64,000 nucleotides of DNA, from assembly GCF_019720895.1 (NCBI RefSeq), contig NZ_JAHKSH010000006.1, forward strand, positions 62,001 through 126,000, in the 5' to 3' direction. A model generated the notes under the pieces. The model did not search any database, had not been told where the DNA came from, and worked only from the letters and a program-made list of their open reading frames with translations. This DNA comes from Microbacterium salitolerans (GTDB lineage: Bacteria > Actinomycetota > Actinomycetes > Actinomycetales > Microbacteriaceae). Shown in pieces: positions 7,621 through 17,222 of the stretch (position 1 is its first letter; the number at the start of each line of letters is the position of its first letter). Both the position numbers and the translations under genes were made by a program.

Positions 7621-8301
7621 GTGACATCGACGATCGTCTTCGACTTCGACGGCACGGTCGCCGTCGGAAACGGCCCCGTGCTCGCCTATGCGCGCGAGGT
7701 CGCCCCGCACGTCGGCGGCGACTACCTCGTCCGTGTCGACGCAGAGCTCGCAGCCTTCGACGATGGCGTCGACACGACGTTCCGCGACGGATACGACGTC
7801 GTCGGCTCGCTCGCGACCGACGCGGGGCTGGACCCCGAGACGCGGCAGCGCGCGTATCTCGCGAGCCGCGGATCCCTCGCCTCCTCCGGCGCCGAGCCCG
7901 CCCCCGGCCTCGTCGACCTGCTGCGCGCACTCCCCGACCGCACGCGCGTCGTGCTCGCGACGAACGCTCCCCGCGACGGAATCGACGAGACCCTCGCCGC
8001 GTGGGGTCTGGGAGACGCGTTCGACGAGATCCGCGACAGCGTCGGCAAGCCCGCCGGCCTGACCGCCCTCGTGCGCGATGCCCTCCGGAGAGGACCGGTC
8101 CTCGCCGTCGGCGACATCGTCGAGAACGACATCGCGCCCGCGGCGGCCCTCGGCGCCGACACCGCACTCGTCGGCGCCACGGCTGCCGCGTCGCCCGCCG
8201 ACGTCACGATGCGCGCACCGATGCTCGCGGACCTCGCCCCCGCGATCCTCGCGTGGGCCCGCCGTGCGGATGACCGCGACCCGGCTTCCCCAACCCCCTG
8301 A
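7621..8301 (+). CDS. HAD-family phosphatase in phosphonate-type operon
   Basis: A 226-residue haloacid dehalogenase-like hydrolase. Motif I is FDFDGTVA (residues 7-14) with both catalytic aspartates, and motif IV is AVGDIVENDIAPA. A small helical cap lies in between, as in phosphoglycolate or beta-phosphoglucomutase-type members. The PhnX signature of true phosphonatases is not evident. The GTG start at 7621 follows GAGGAG. It is the first gene of the operon that encodes a phosphonate-type importer, so it may dephosphorylate the imported organophosphorus compound (inference). Confidence 0.8.
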   Translation: MTSTIVFDFDGTVAVGNGPVLAYAREVAPHVGGDYLVRVDAELAAFDDGVDTTFRDGYDVVGSLATDAGLDPETRQRAYLASRGSLASSGAEPAPGLVDLLRALPDRTRVVLATNAPRDGIDETLAAWGLGDAFDEIRDSVGKPAGLTALVRDALRRGPVLAVGDIVENDIAPAAALGADTALVGATAAASPADVTMRAPMLADLAPAILAWARRADDRDPASPTP

Positions 8302-8342
8302 CCCCCCCGCAGCACCCCCTCTCTGGAAAGGCGACACCCGAC

Positions 8343-9344
8343 ATGCGCACGAAGACCCTCCTCGCGACCGGCGCCGCCGCGACGCTCGCTCTCGGCCTCG
8401 CCGGCTGCAGCGCCGGTGACGACGCCGCAGCAGACGGCGAATGGCCCGAGTCGATCACGATCTCGCTCGTCCCCTCCGTCGAGGGCGAGGACCTCGCGGA
8501 GGCGCTCGACCCGCTCTCGTCGTACCTCGCGGACGGCCTCGGCATCGAGGTCACGGGCACGGTCGCCACCAACTACGCGGCGACGGTCGAAGCACTCGGC
8601 GCCGACCAGGCCCAGGTCATCATCACCGACGCCGGATCCCTGTACCAGGCGACGGAGCAGTACGACGCCGACCTCATCCTGCGCGACGTGCGCTTCGGCG
8701 CGACGTCGTACGCGGCGGTCGCCTACACGAACGACCCCGACACGTACTGCGAGGACGAGCCGGTGATGTCGATGTACGACGCCAGCGACATCGAGCTGTC
8801 GTACTGCAACGGCCTCGAGGAGGACGGCGCCTCGGCGACGGGCCAGGGACCGAAGGGCATCGAGATGCTCGCGGAGGCCGACGGCGCGAAGGTCGCGCTG
8901 CAGGCCGCCACGTCGCCCGCCGGGTACCAGTACCCGGTCGTCGCGATGCGCGAGCAGGGCCTCGACACCGACGCCGACATCGAGCAGATCCCCGTCGAGG
9001 GCAACAACAACGCCGTTCTCGCGGTCGCGAACGGCGACGCCGAAGTCGGCTTCGCCTACTGGGACGCCCGGACGACCGTCTCGGAGGAGGTCCCCGACAT
9101 CGCCGAGAAGGCGGTCGCCTTCGCCTACACCGAGATGATCCCGAACGGCGGCGTCGCCGCGTCGAGCGCGCTGCCCGACGACCTCACCGCCGAGCTCACG
9201 ACGCTCATGGACGAGTACGCCGATTCGTCCGACGAGGCCGCCGACGTCATGTTCGACCTCGTCGGACTGTCGGACTGGACCGACGAGACGGCCGAAGACG
9301 AGATCACCCGCTACGGCGAGATCCTCGAGCAGTTCGCCGGCTGA
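8343..9344 (+). CDS. phnD: Phosphonate-type ABC transporter substrate-binding lipoprotein
   Basis: A 333-residue lipoprotein with a lipobox, LGLAGCSA (lipidated Cys about residue 22), and a PhnD-like periplasmic-binding fold ([54 protein letters not shown]). It should capture a phosphonate, phosphite or similar oxyanion at the cell surface. The rest of the protein is unusually acidic, with many Asp and Glu and few Lys, which fits an exported protein of a salt-exposed organism. It is followed at once by the ATPase and two permease genes. The exact ligand cannot be read off. Confidence 0.85.
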   Translation: MRTKTLLATGAAATLALGLAGCSAGDDAAADGEWPESITISLVPSVEGEDLAEALDPLSSYLADGLGIEVTGTVATNYAATVEALGADQAQVIITDAGSLYQATEQYDADLILRDVRFGATSYAAVAYTNDPDTYCEDEPVMSMYDASDIELSYCNGLEEDGASATGQGPKGIEMLAEADGAKVALQAATSPAGYQYPVVAMREQGLDTDADIEQIPVEGNNNAVLAVANGDAEVGFAYWDARTTVSEEVPDIAEKAVAFAYTEMIPNGGVAASSALPDDLTAELTTLMDEYADSSDEAADVMFDLVGLSDWTDETAEDEITRYGEILEQFAG

Positions 9345-9364
9345 TCCACGGAGCACACCGCGCA

Positions 9365-10192
9365 ATGACCTCTGACGCGCCCCGCGCGGAGGCCGGGTTC
9401 GCCCCGGCCTCCGCCTCCTGGCCGATCCGCCTCGACGGCGTCTCGGTCACGTATCCGAACGGCACCGCCGCACTCCGCGACGTCTCGCTCGCAATCGAGC
9501 CCGGCGAGATGGTGTCGGTCGTCGGCCTCTCCGGATCCGGGAAGTCGACCCTGATCCGCACGATCAACGGCCTCGTGCCGGTGACGAGCGGATCCGTCCA
9601 GGTCGGCCCGCACGCCGTCTCCGGCCTCGGCGGGCGGCGCCTGCGCGAGCTGCGCGGGCGCGTCGGCATGATCTTCCAGGGCTTCAACCTGGCCGAGCGC
9701 GTCGATGTCTACCGCAATACGCTCGTCGGGCGCTTCGCCCGCGCGGGCGCGCTGCGCACGCTGCTCGGGATCTCCTCAGCCGAGGACCGCGAGATCGCCC
9801 TGCGCGCCCTCGACGCGGTCGGCATGCTCGACAAGGTCTGGACGCGGGCGGGATCCCTGTCTGGCGGCCAGAAGCAGCGCGTCGCGATCGCGCGGGCCCT
9901 GTCTCAGGACCCCCGCGTGATGCTGGCCGACGAGCCCGTGGCGAGCCTGGATCCGCCCACGGCGCACGCCGTGATGGCCGAGCTCGTCGCGCTCGGCGCC
10001 GAGCGCGGGCTCACGGTGCTCGTCAACCTGCACCTCATGGATCTCGCCCGTGACTACACGACGCGCATGATCGGCCTGCGTGCGGGCGAGCTCGTCTACG
10101 ACGGACCCGCGGCAGACGCGACCGACGCCGACTTCGAGGAGATCTACGGCCGCCGGATCCGCCCGGAGGACCGGCTGGGAGCGACCGCGTGA
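9365..10192 (+). CDS. phnC: Phosphonate-type ABC transporter ATPase
   Basis: A 275-residue ABC ATPase of the PhnC type. Walker [10 protein letters not shown] is at about 54-62, the signature LSGGQKQR near 158, and Walker [13 protein letters not shown] follows. The [19 protein letters not shown] region is characteristic of PhnC proteins. It powers uptake through the two PhnE permeases. The ATG at 9365 is 20 bases after phnD, and the stop overlaps the phnE start by four bases (GTGA), indicating translational coupling. Confidence 0.92.
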   Translation: MTSDAPRAEAGFAPASASWPIRLDGVSVTYPNGTAALRDVSLAIEPGEMVSVVGLSGSGKSTLIRTINGLVPVTSGSVQVGPHAVSGLGGRRLRELRGRVGMIFQGFNLAERVDVYRNTLVGRFARAGALRTLLGISSAEDREIALRALDAVGMLDKVWTRAGSLSGGQKQRVAIARALSQDPRVMLADEPVASLDPPTAHAVMAELVALGAERGLTVLVNLHLMDLARDYTTRMIGLRAGELVYDGPAADATDADFEEIYGRRIRPEDRLGATA

Positions 10193-10986
10193 CGGATCTC
10201 GCCGTCCCGCCGCGCCCGCGCACGTGGCCGCGCACAGCGGTCGCGGCCGCGTGCTTCGCGCTGTTCACGGTGCTCACGTGCCTCCCTGCGATCGGCGGCG
10301 TCGAGCTCGACTTCGCGTCGATCGCCCGCAACTGGCGCAACGGCGCCGACAAGATGCTGCAGCTGCTGCAGCCCGACTGGGCGTTCCTCCCGCGCACCCT
10401 GCAGCCGATGCTCGAGACGCTACAGATGGCGCTCGTCGGCGCCGCCGCGGCGGCGGTCGTGTCGGTCCCCCTCACGCTCTGGGCCGCGCGTCCGACGAAC
10501 CCGAATGCGCTCTCGCGCGGGATCGTCCGGGCGATCATCAACGTCATCCGCTCGGTGCCCGATCTCGTCTACGCGACGATCCTCGTCGCGCTCGTCGGCG
10601 TCGGCGCCCTGCCCGGCCTGCTCACGCTGTTCCTCTTCGACATCGGCATCGTCGTCAAGCTCGTCTCCGAGGCGATCGACTCGCACGAGCACCCGTATCT
10701 CGAGGCAGGCCGCGCGGCGGGCGCGACGCAGGGGCGCCTCAACCGCAGCCTCGCGCTCCCGCAGAGCCTTCCCCTGTTCGCGAACCAGTGGCTGTACGCG
10801 CTCGAGCTCAACGTGCGCATCTCGGCGATCCTCGGCATCGTCGGGGCGGGCGGCATCGGGCGCCTGCTCGACGAGCGCTTCGGTTTCTACGCGTACGACG
10901 ACGTGTCGATCATCATCCTCGAGATCCTCGTCGTGGTGATCCTCATCGAGGTGTTCTCGAACTGGCTGCGGAGGAGGCTCACATGA
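10189..10986 (+). CDS. phnE: Phosphonate-type ABC transporter permease 1
   Basis: A 265-residue inner-membrane permease with about six hydrophobic segments and the EAA loop ([20 protein letters not shown]) that docks the ATPase. The [19 protein letters not shown] and [13 protein letters not shown] stretches are PhnE hallmarks. It overlaps phnC by four bases upstream and the second phnE by four bases downstream. Confidence 0.9.
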   Translation: MTDLAVPPRPRTWPRTAVAAACFALFTVLTCLPAIGGVELDFASIARNWRNGADKMLQLLQPDWAFLPRTLQPMLETLQMALVGAAAAAVVSVPLTLWAARPTNPNALSRGIVRAIINVIRSVPDLVYATILVALVGVGALPGLLTLFLFDIGIVVKLVSEAIDSHEHPYLEAGRAAGATQGRLNRSLALPQSLPLFANQWLYALELNVRISAILGIVGAGGIGRLLDERFGFYAYDDVSIIILEILVVVILIEVFSNWLRRRLT

Positions 10987-11825
10987 CCCGCACCGCACTC
11001 ACCCGCCAGACGGGCCTCGATCTTCCCGCCCCGCCGTCACGCGTGGTCCCCACGGTGGCCGCGATCGTCGTCGGCGCCGTGATCGTCGCCGCCACCGCGG
11101 GCATGGGAATCGACTGGTCGAAGCTGCTCGACCTGCCCCGAGCGATCGGCGAGTACGGCGCGCTGATGTTCGCGGATCCGGCGTGGGACAAGCTGCCCCG
11201 AGCCCTGTTCGAGATGTGGCGGTCGATCTCGATGGCCTGGCTCGGCGCGATCGGCTGCGTCGTGCTCTCGATCCCCCTCGGCATGCTCGCGGCGCACGAC
11301 GTCTCCCCCGCGTGGCTGCGGGCGCTCCTCCGTGGGGTGTTCGCCATCATCCGCGCCGTGCCCGAGGTCATCATCGCGCTCATCCTCCTCACCGTCACGG
11401 GCCTCACCCCGTTCACGGGGGCGCTCGCCCTCGCGATCGCCGGCATCGGCACGCAGGGAAAGTGGGTGTACGAGACGATCGAGTCGCTCGACGCGAGCAC
11501 CTCGGAGGCCGTGCGCGCGGCCGGGGGCGGGCGTCTCGCCGTGCTGCGCTGGGCCCTCTGGCCGGCGGCGCTGCCGTCGCTCATGTCCTTCGCGCTGTAC
11601 CGCTTCGAGATCAACATCCGCACGTCGGCCGTCCTGGGCCTCGTCGGCGCGGGCGGGATCGGAAGCATGCTGTCGAACTACACGAACTATCGTGAGTGGT
11701 CGGTGGTGGGCATGCTGCTCATCGTCGTCATCGCGGCGACGATGATCATCGACGCCGTCTCGGGCGCCCTGCGCCGCCGCATCATGGAAGGACCGCGACG
11801 CCGTGGCATGGACCGGATCCGCTGA
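10983..11825 (+). CDS. phnE: Phosphonate-type ABC transporter permease 2
   Basis: A second PhnE-like permease of 280 residues with its own EAA loop (TSEAVRAAGGGRLAVLRWAL) and GAGGIGSMLSNYTN end motif. Two different PhnE subunits usually form a heterodimer in systems of this arrangement. It starts inside the stop of the first permease gene (ATGA) and its 3' end overlaps the regulator gene by 23 bases, so all five transport and control genes are tightly coupled. Confidence 0.9.
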   Translation: MTRTALTRQTGLDLPAPPSRVVPTVAAIVVGAVIVAATAGMGIDWSKLLDLPRAIGEYGALMFADPAWDKLPRALFEMWRSISMAWLGAIGCVVLSIPLGMLAAHDVSPAWLRALLRGVFAIIRAVPEVIIALILLTVTGLTPFTGALALAIAGIGTQGKWVYETIESLDASTSEAVRAAGGGRLAVLRWALWPAALPSLMSFALYRFEINIRTSAVLGLVGAGGIGSMLSNYTNYREWSVVGMLLIVVIAATMIIDAVSGALRRRIMEGPRRRGMDRIR

Positions 11826-12666
11826 CGCCCCTCCCACCGCGCGGATCGTCGCGCTCGCGCCATCGCTTCACCAGGGCGAGCGGCGCGTCGCCGAGGCGGT
11901 CGCGGCAGATCTCGGCGCAACCGTCGAGCGCACCGCCCAGGAGGTCGCCGACGCCGTGGGCGTGGGACGCGCGACGGTCGTGCGAACGGCCCAGACCCTC
12001 GGGTACGACGGGTATCCGCAGCTACGCGTCGCCGTCGCCCGAGAGCTCGCGCTCCAGACCTCGTCGGGCGACCTCGCCGCCGACGGCACGATGCTCGGCA
12101 CCCTGCGCGCCGCGAGCGACCGCTTCGCGGCACGCCTCGGGCACACCCTGTCGGGCCTGACGGAGGAGGCGCTGCAGGAGTTCATCGCCTCCCTCGACGA
12201 CGCCGCGCGCGTGCTCGTCGTCGCGAACGGGCTCTCGTCGCCGCTCGGCCTCGACCTGCTCCTGCGCCTCAACGCCGCTGGCCGTCCGGCCGAGCTGCTG
12301 AACGACCCGCTCGCCCAGCGCATCGCGGCGCGCCAGCTCGGGAGCGGATCCGTCTGCCTCGTGCTGTCGGGATCCGGCGCGAACGACGAGACGCTGTCCG
12401 TCATGAGCGCGGCGCAGCAGAGCGGATCCGAACTGCTCGCGATCACCTCCTTCGCCCGCTCCCCCGTCGCACACCTCGCCGATACGGTGCTCATCGTGCC
12501 GCCCGTGAACGACTCGTTCCGCGACGAGCTCGTGCACACCTCGCGCGCCGCGCTGATGCTCGTGACCGAGGCGCTCGTCGACGCTCTCCTCACCCGCCGC
12601 GGCGAGCGCGGACGCGACGCGCGCGCGGCCGTGCTGCAGGTGCTGGGCGCCTCGATCCGGGAGTAG
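11803..12666 (+). CDS. MurR/RpiR family regulator
   Basis: A 287-residue regulator with an N-terminal HTH_6 domain (QEVADAVGVGRATVVRTAQT, about residues 46-66) and a C-terminal SIS sugar-phosphate sensing domain (RVLVVANGLSSPLGLDLLLR through VCLVLSGSGANDETLSVMSA). The GTG at 11803 follows GGAAGGA and overlaps the permease gene. Phosphonate genes are more often controlled by PhnF-type GntR proteins, so an RpiR partner suggests the signal is a phosphorylated metabolite. The palindrome at 7587-7603 is its candidate operator. Confidence 0.85.
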   Translation: MAWTGSADAPPTARIVALAPSLHQGERRVAEAVAADLGATVERTAQEVADAVGVGRATVVRTAQTLGYDGYPQLRVAVARELALQTSSGDLAADGTMLGTLRAASDRFAARLGHTLSGLTEEALQEFIASLDDAARVLVVANGLSSPLGLDLLLRLNAAGRPAELLNDPLAQRIAARQLGSGSVCLVLSGSGANDETLSVMSAAQQSGSELLAITSFARSPVAHLADTVLIVPPVNDSFRDELVHTSRAALMLVTEALVDALLTRRGERGRDARAAVLQVLGASIRE

Positions 12667-12708
12667 GCGTCGCGCCCATATAGCACGATCCCTGCGAGAG
12701 AAAAAGGC

Positions 12709-12736
12709 TTGCCCTCCTCGCTCAGGTCGCTATCGT
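12709..12736 (+). promoter_or_regulatory. Promoter of ectABC
   Basis: TTGCCC (12709-12714) and TATCGT (12731-12736) with a 16-base spacer end nine bases before the ectA ATG. There is no ribosome site, so the mRNA would have almost no leader. Confidence 0.45.
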
Positions 12737-12745
12737 CCGGGGCGT

Positions 12746-13276
12746 ATGGAACCTCTCAGCACATCGGATTCCGCGGCGAAGGCCGCACCCCTGTCGATCC
12801 GCGCGCCCTTCCTGGAAGACGCCGGCGGCATGTGGCGCGTCGCGCGTGACTCGGGCACGCTCGACCTCAACTCGTCGTACGCGTACGCGCTGTTCGCCCG
12901 CGACTTCTCGGCGACGTGCCGCGTCGCCCTCGCGTCCGGCGACGTCGTCGGGTTCGTCCTCGGCTTCCGCCGTCCGGATTCCCCGAGCCACCTGTTCATC
13001 TGGCAGGTCGCCGTCGACGCCGATCAGCGCGGCCGCGGCCTCTCCGGACGCCTCCTCGACGACCTCGTCGCGGGGCTGCGTGCCGACGACGAGCCGGTCA
13101 CCTGGCTCGAGACGACCATCACCGACGACAACGTCGCCTCGCAGCGGCTCTTCGCGTCGTTCGCGCGACGCTGGGACGCCCAGGAGCGCGTCGAGCCGCT
13201 GTTCGAGGCGGCGCACTTCCCCGACGATCACGATCCCGAACCCGTGCACGTCATCGGTCCGCTGAGGACCGGATAG
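12746..13276 (+). CDS. ectA: L-2,4-diaminobutyrate N-gamma-acetyltransferase
   Basis: Second step of ectoine synthesis: transfers acetyl from acetyl-CoA to the gamma-amino group of L-2,4-diaminobutyrate. The 176-residue GNAT protein shows the EctA pattern SIRAPFLEDAGGMWRVARDS, LDLNSSYAYAL and the CoA-binding QRGRGLSGRLLDDL. It is the first of three ectoine genes in the usual A-B-C order. The start at 12746 has no clear ribosome site and a -10 box nine bases upstream. Confidence 0.93.
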   Translation: MEPLSTSDSAAKAAPLSIRAPFLEDAGGMWRVARDSGTLDLNSSYAYALFARDFSATCRVALASGDVVGFVLGFRRPDSPSHLFIWQVAVDADQRGRGLSGRLLDDLVAGLRADDEPVTWLETTITDDNVASQRLFASFARRWDAQERVEPLFEAAHFPDDHDPEPVHVIGPLRTG

Positions 13277-13371
13277 ACGTGCGCAAGTCTGGGGCCGACG
13301 GTCCCAGCCGCGAGACGCGAGCGCGTCCCGTGAACGTGCCCCGGCCGGGGCGACTCTGAAGGAGGACACAG

Positions 13372-14649
13372 ATGTCCATCGCAGAAGACCCGTCCATCTC
13401 CGCATTCACCAGCCAGGAATCCGGCGTGCGCAGCTACTCGCGCTCCTGGCCCGTCGTCTTCGATCGCGCGCAGGGCGCGCACCTGTACGACACCGACGGC
13501 ACCTCGTACCTCGACTTCTTCGCGGGAGCGGGCGCGCTCAACTACGGCCACAACCACCCCGCACTGAAGCAGGTCCTCGTCGACTACATCGCGAGCGACC
13601 GCATCGTCCACTCGCTCGACATGTTCACGGAGGCCAGACGCGACTTCCTCGACACCTTCAGCGAGCAGATCCTCGAACCGCGCGACCTCGACTACCGCGT
13701 CATCTTCCCCGGACCGGGTGGGGCGAACGCGGTCGAGGCCGCGCTCAAGCTCGCCCGCAAGGTGACGGGGCGCGAGTCGGTCGTCAACTTCACGAACGCG
13801 TTTCACGGCATGACGCTCGGGGCGTTGTCGGTCACGGGCAACTCGCTCAAGCGCGGCGGGGCGGGCGTTCCCCTCGTGCACGCGACGCCGATGCCCTTCG
13901 ACGACTACTTCGACCGCGACTATCCCGACTTCTTCTACTTCGAGAAGCTGCTCACGGACACGGGCAGCGGGCTCAACAAGCCGGCTGCGGTCATCGTCGA
14001 GACCGTGCAGGGCGAGGGCGGCGTCAACACGGCACGAGCGGAGTGGCTGCGCGGTCTCGAGAAGCTCTGCCGCGCGCACGACATCCTCCTCATCCTCGAC
14101 GACGTCCAGATGGGCTGCGGACGCACGGGCGGCTTCTTCAGCTTCGAGGAGGCGGGGATCGTCCCCGACATCGTGTGCCTGTCGAAGTCGATCTCGGGGT
14201 ACGGGCTGCCGATGGCGCTGACGCTCGTGCGCCCCGAGCTCGACGTGTGGGAGCCGGGCGAGCACAACGGCACCTTCCGCGGCCTCGCGCCCGCATTCGT
14301 GACGGCCGCCGAGGCGATCCGCACCTTCTGGAGCGACGACGCGCTGCAGAACTCGACCCGCGACAAGGGCGCCTACATCGAGAGCCGCCTCAACGCGATC
14401 GCTGCGGCCCACCCGGTCGCCGGCCTGGTGCCGAAGGGGCGCGGCCTCGCGCGCGGTCTGCAGTTCTCCGACGGCGAGACGGCGGGTCAGGTCGCCGCGC
14501 TCGCCTTCGCCCAGGGGCTGCTCGTCGAGACCTCCGGACCGGAGGACGAGGTGCTCAAGCTGCTCCCGCCGCTGACCATCACCGACGATGAGCTGAACCG
14601 CGGCATCGAGATCATCGACGCCTCCACGACCGTGGCTCTGGCCGACTGA
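13372..14649 (+). CDS. ectB: Diaminobutyrate-2-oxoglutarate transaminase
   Basis: First step of ectoine synthesis: makes L-2,4-diaminobutyrate from aspartate semialdehyde using glutamate as amino donor. A PLP class-III aminotransferase of 425 residues. Family blocks are [15 protein letters not shown] near residue 43, [16 protein letters not shown] near 108, [14 protein letters not shown] near 240 and the PLP lysine in [12 protein letters not shown] near 265. A GAAGGAGG ribosome site precedes ATG 13372. A 95-base gap separates it from ectA. Confidence 0.95.
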   Translation: MSIAEDPSISAFTSQESGVRSYSRSWPVVFDRAQGAHLYDTDGTSYLDFFAGAGALNYGHNHPALKQVLVDYIASDRIVHSLDMFTEARRDFLDTFSEQILEPRDLDYRVIFPGPGGANAVEAALKLARKVTGRESVVNFTNAFHGMTLGALSVTGNSLKRGGAGVPLVHATPMPFDDYFDRDYPDFFYFEKLLTDTGSGLNKPAAVIVETVQGEGGVNTARAEWLRGLEKLCRAHDILLILDDVQMGCGRTGGFFSFEEAGIVPDIVCLSKSISGYGLPMALTLVRPELDVWEPGEHNGTFRGLAPAFVTAAEAIRTFWSDDALQNSTRDKGAYIESRLNAIAAAHPVAGLVPKGRGLARGLQFSDGETAGQVAALAFAQGLLVETSGPEDEVLKLLPPLTITDDELNRGIEIIDASTTVALAD

Positions 14650-14666
14650 CACGAGAGGAGATCACC

Positions 14667-15068
14667 ATGATCGTGCGCACACTGGACGAGATCTCGGACA
14701 CCGAGTCCGACATCCGATCGGGGACGTGGCGCAGCAGGCGCATCGTGCTCGCGAAGGAGGGCGTCGGCTTCTCGCTGCACGAGACCACGCTCTACGCGGG
14801 CACCGAGAGCTTCTTCTGGTACGCCAACCACATCGAGGCCGTCTTCATCACGGCCGGCGACGGCGAGATCGAGGATCTCGCCACGGGCGAGGTGCACCCC
14901 CTGCGGCCCGGCACGATGTACCTCCTCAACGACAGCGACAAGCACCGGGTGCGCGTCCGCGAGGAGATCCACTGCGTCTGCGTCTTCAATCCGCCGATCA
15001 CGGGGCGCGAAGTGCACGACGAGAACGGGGTGTATCCGCTCGTGACCGAGAGCGCGCCCGCGGGCTGA
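14667..15068 (+). CDS. ectC: L-ectoine synthase
   Basis: Closes N-acetyl-diaminobutyrate into ectoine. A 133-residue cupin-fold protein with the EctC pattern [47 protein letters not shown] and NDSDKHRVR. It has a GAGAGGAG ribosome site and lies 17 bases after ectB. No hydroxylase (ectD) follows, so hydroxyectoine is probably not made from this locus. The stop is close to a convergent gene. Confidence 0.96.
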   Translation: MIVRTLDEISDTESDIRSGTWRSRRIVLAKEGVGFSLHETTLYAGTESFFWYANHIEAVFITAGDGEIEDLATGEVHPLRPGTMYLLNDSDKHRVRVREEIHCVCVFNPPITGREVHDENGVYPLVTESAPAG

Positions 15069-15107
15069 GCGCCTGGCCGGTGTCGTCGGGAGGGGGATCG
15101 GCGCGGC

Positions 15108-15494
15108 TCAGCGCCCTTCCCACTCTCGACGCAGCGCGGCGGGGGCGGTGCGCGCGAACGAGTCGGCGATGAGCTCCCACACCTCGTCCCAGTCGGTCGC
15201 GCCCGGCGGCTCGGCGAGGTCGTATCCGATCCACCCGGTCGGGCCGAGGTAGGCCGGTACGGACACGTTCGGGAGCGACAGCACGGCGTCGCGCTCGCCG
15301 TCGGCCGGGAGGACGACGACGGACCTCGGGTGCTGCACCCACTCGGCCCCGACCTTCACCGAGTACCCGTAGTACGCGAACACCTTCTTCGTGAAGAAGG
15401 CCGGACGTCCGTGCGACACCTTCTCGTCGGCCCCCGGGAACACGCGGCAGAGATCCCGGACCCTCGCGAGATCCGGCTCATCGGGATCGAACAT
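15108..15494 (-). CDS. MmcQ/YjbR family DNA-binding-like protein
   Basis: A 128-residue MmcQ/YjbR-fold protein (VRDLCRVFPGADEKVSHGRP, FFTKKVFAYYG, GWIGYDL, WDEVWELIADSF). Members have a double-wing DNA-binding-like fold but no firmly assigned role. The ATG at 15494 is the start that gives the normal family N-terminus; a GTG six codons earlier is the alternative. It converges on ectC and diverges from the helicase gene. Confidence 0.8.
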   Translation of the reverse strand: MFDPDEPDLARVRDLCRVFPGADEKVSHGRPAFFTKKVFAYYGYSVKVGAEWVQHPRSVVVLPADGERDAVLSLPNVSVPAYLGPTGWIGYDLAEPPGATDWDEVWELIADSFARTAPAALRREWEGR

Positions 15495-15550
15495 CGGCGG
15501 ATGCGCCACCCGGCCAGTGTGCCCGTGCACGCAGCACACAACAAGACCCA

Positions 15551-15736
15551 CTAGACTTGCTCGGGAACGCATTCGTGCGTTCGTCGTCGCGGCTGTCTCG
15601 GGCTCCTGCCCGCTCCGCTTTCCGTGGCGAATCGGATTCGGCACCCGCCGCGTTCGCCCCCTTTCACCGGTTTCCCGCACGCCTTTCGTCGTGCTGTCCT
15701 GAGCGATTCCCGCCGGTGCTCACCGAGAGATACTCC
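15551..15736 (+). promoter_or_regulatory. Promoter and long structured leader of the helicase gene
   Basis: TAGACT at 15551-15556 is a likely -10 box, leaving a leader of about 175 bases before the ATG at 15737. Close to the 5' end GAACGCA (15565-15571), TTCG, TGCGTTC (15576-15582) forms a hairpin with a UUCG loop. Long leaders are typical of RNA helicase and cold-shock genes that control their own mRNA (family knowledge); control here is inferred. Confidence 0.4.
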
Positions 15737-17161
15737 ATGACCTCTGCCGACACGCAGACCTCCTCGTTCGCCGATCTCGGCGTTCCCGCCTACCTCGTCG
15801 ACGCGCTCGTCGCCGTCGACCGCCCGACCCCGTTCCCGATCCAGCGCGAGACGCTGCCGTCGACGCTCGCGGGACGCGACGTCCTCGGGCGCGGCAAGAC
15901 CGGATCCGGCAAGACCCTCGCCTTCGCGATCCCGCTCGTCGCGCGCCTCGCCGCGGCCGACCAGAAGACGCGCCCCGGCCACCCGCGCGCCCTCGTCCTC
16001 GCGCCGACGCGCGAGCTCGCGACGCAGATCGCGAATGTCGTCACCCCCCTCGCCCGCGCCGCGGGCCTCAGCGTCACGACCGTCTTCGGCGGCGTCTCGC
16101 AGAAGCCCCAGGAGAACGCGTTCCGCAAGGGCGTCGACATCGTCGTCGCCTGCCCCGGTCGCCTCGAGGACCTCATCGGCCAGAAGGTCGTCTCGCTCGA
16201 CCGCATCGCCGTGACCGTCCTCGACGAGGCCGACCACATGGCCGACCTCGGCTTCCTGCCCGGCGTCACGCGGATCCTCTCGCAGACGCCCGCCGACGGC
16301 CAGCGCATGCTGTTCTCGGCGACGCTCGACAACGGCGTGGACAAGCTCGCGAAGCGGTTCCTCTCGAACCCCGTCAGCCACGCGATCGACTCGGCCGAGT
16401 CGCACGTGCCCGACATGACGCACCACGTCTTCGAGGCCGCCGACCCCGACGCGAAGAAGGCGCTCATCCGCATGCTCGCGGCGGGCAATTCGAAGCGGAT
16501 CCTGTTCTCGCGCACCAAGCACCAGGCCAAGCGCCTCGCGAAGCAGCTGACCGCCTCCGGGATCCCCGCCGTCGACCTGCAGGGAAACCTGTCGCAGAAT
16601 GCGCGCGACCGCAACCTGGCCCAGCTCACGTCGGGCGAGGTCAAGGTGCTCGTCGCCACCGACGTCGCGGCGCGCGGCGTGCACGTCGACGGCATCGATC
16701 TCGTCGTGCACATGGATCCGCCGGCCGACCACAAGGCCTATCTGCACCGCTCCGGCCGCACGGCGCGTGCCGGCGCCTCGGGCGATGTCGTCACCCTCAT
16801 GACCCCGGACGAGCGCGGCGACGTGAAGCAGCTCCTCCGTCGTGCCGGCATCCAGGTGCGCCCGCAGACCGTGACCGCCGACAGCCCCGCCGTGGCGGCG
16901 CTCGTCGGCGAGGTCGCCGAGCATGTCGCACCGCGCCCGGGCGGCCCCGGTGCGGGCAACGCGCCCGCCGCGGCACCGGCCGGCGGCGGTGGAACGTCGC
17001 AGGGGGCGAACGCGCGCCGCAAGCGCGCCGCCCGCGAGCAGGGCCAGGGCCAGTCCCGTCAGGGCGGCCAGCCGCAGAAGCAGCAGTCGTCCGACGCCCC
17101 GAACGCGCGCCGCCGCCGTCGTCCCCGCCGCGCGTCGGCACCGGGGACGAACGTCCGCTGA
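15737..17161 (+). CDS. DEAD-box ATP-dependent RNA helicase
   Basis: A 474-residue RNA helicase of the RhlE/CsdA type that unwinds RNA duplexes in ribosome assembly or mRNA turnover. Motifs in order are the Q motif (PFPIQRETLP), Walker A as GKTGSGKT, PTRELA, DEAD (LDEADHMADLGF), SAT (FSATL) and HRSGRTARAG. Family consensus for the last is HRIGRTGR, so this is a mild variant. A basic Ala/Gly/Arg/Gln-rich tail after residue about 400 probably binds RNA. The ATG at 15737 begins the conserved part; upstream in-frame sequence is leader. Confidence 0.92.
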   Translation: MTSADTQTSSFADLGVPAYLVDALVAVDRPTPFPIQRETLPSTLAGRDVLGRGKTGSGKTLAFAIPLVARLAAADQKTRPGHPRALVLAPTRELATQIANVVTPLARAAGLSVTTVFGGVSQKPQENAFRKGVDIVVACPGRLEDLIGQKVVSLDRIAVTVLDEADHMADLGFLPGVTRILSQTPADGQRMLFSATLDNGVDKLAKRFLSNPVSHAIDSAESHVPDMTHHVFEAADPDAKKALIRMLAAGNSKRILFSRTKHQAKRLAKQLTASGIPAVDLQGNLSQNARDRNLAQLTSGEVKVLVATDVAARGVHVDGIDLVVHMDPPADHKAYLHRSGRTARAGASGDVVTLMTPDERGDVKQLLRRAGIQVRPQTVTADSPAVAALVGEVAEHVAPRPGGPGAGNAPAAAPAGGGGTSQGANARRKRAAREQGQGQSRQGGQPQKQQSSDAPNARRRRRPRRASAPGTNVR

Positions 17162-17171
17162 CACCCATCGC

Positions 17172-17213
17172 GAAGAACGGCCCCGACCTCTCACGAGGTC
17201 GGGGCCGTTCTTC
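17172..17213. terminator. Bidirectional terminator between helicase and fprA
   Basis: A perfect 19-bp stem (17172-17190 with 17195-17213) with a TCAC loop lies between two convergent genes. The arms begin GAAGAA and end TTCTTC, giving A/U-rich ends in both directions. Confidence 0.85.
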
Positions 17214-17222
17214 GTCAGGCGG

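Noticed and set aside
7621-8301. Calling the HAD gene a phosphonoacetaldehyde hydrolase (phnX).
   Set aside because: The motif I context and length fit a generic HAD phosphatase. The PhnX-specific signature was not seen, and no phnW is present.
9365-10192. An upstream in-frame extension of phnC reaching back to 8441 through phnD.
   Set aside because: The added part is arginine-rich shadow of phnD, and the conserved ABC protein starts at ATG 9365.
13277-13371. A possible separate gene or riboswitch between ectA and ectB.
   Set aside because: Only 95 bases with no conserved structure recognisable and no open frame with a ribosome site.
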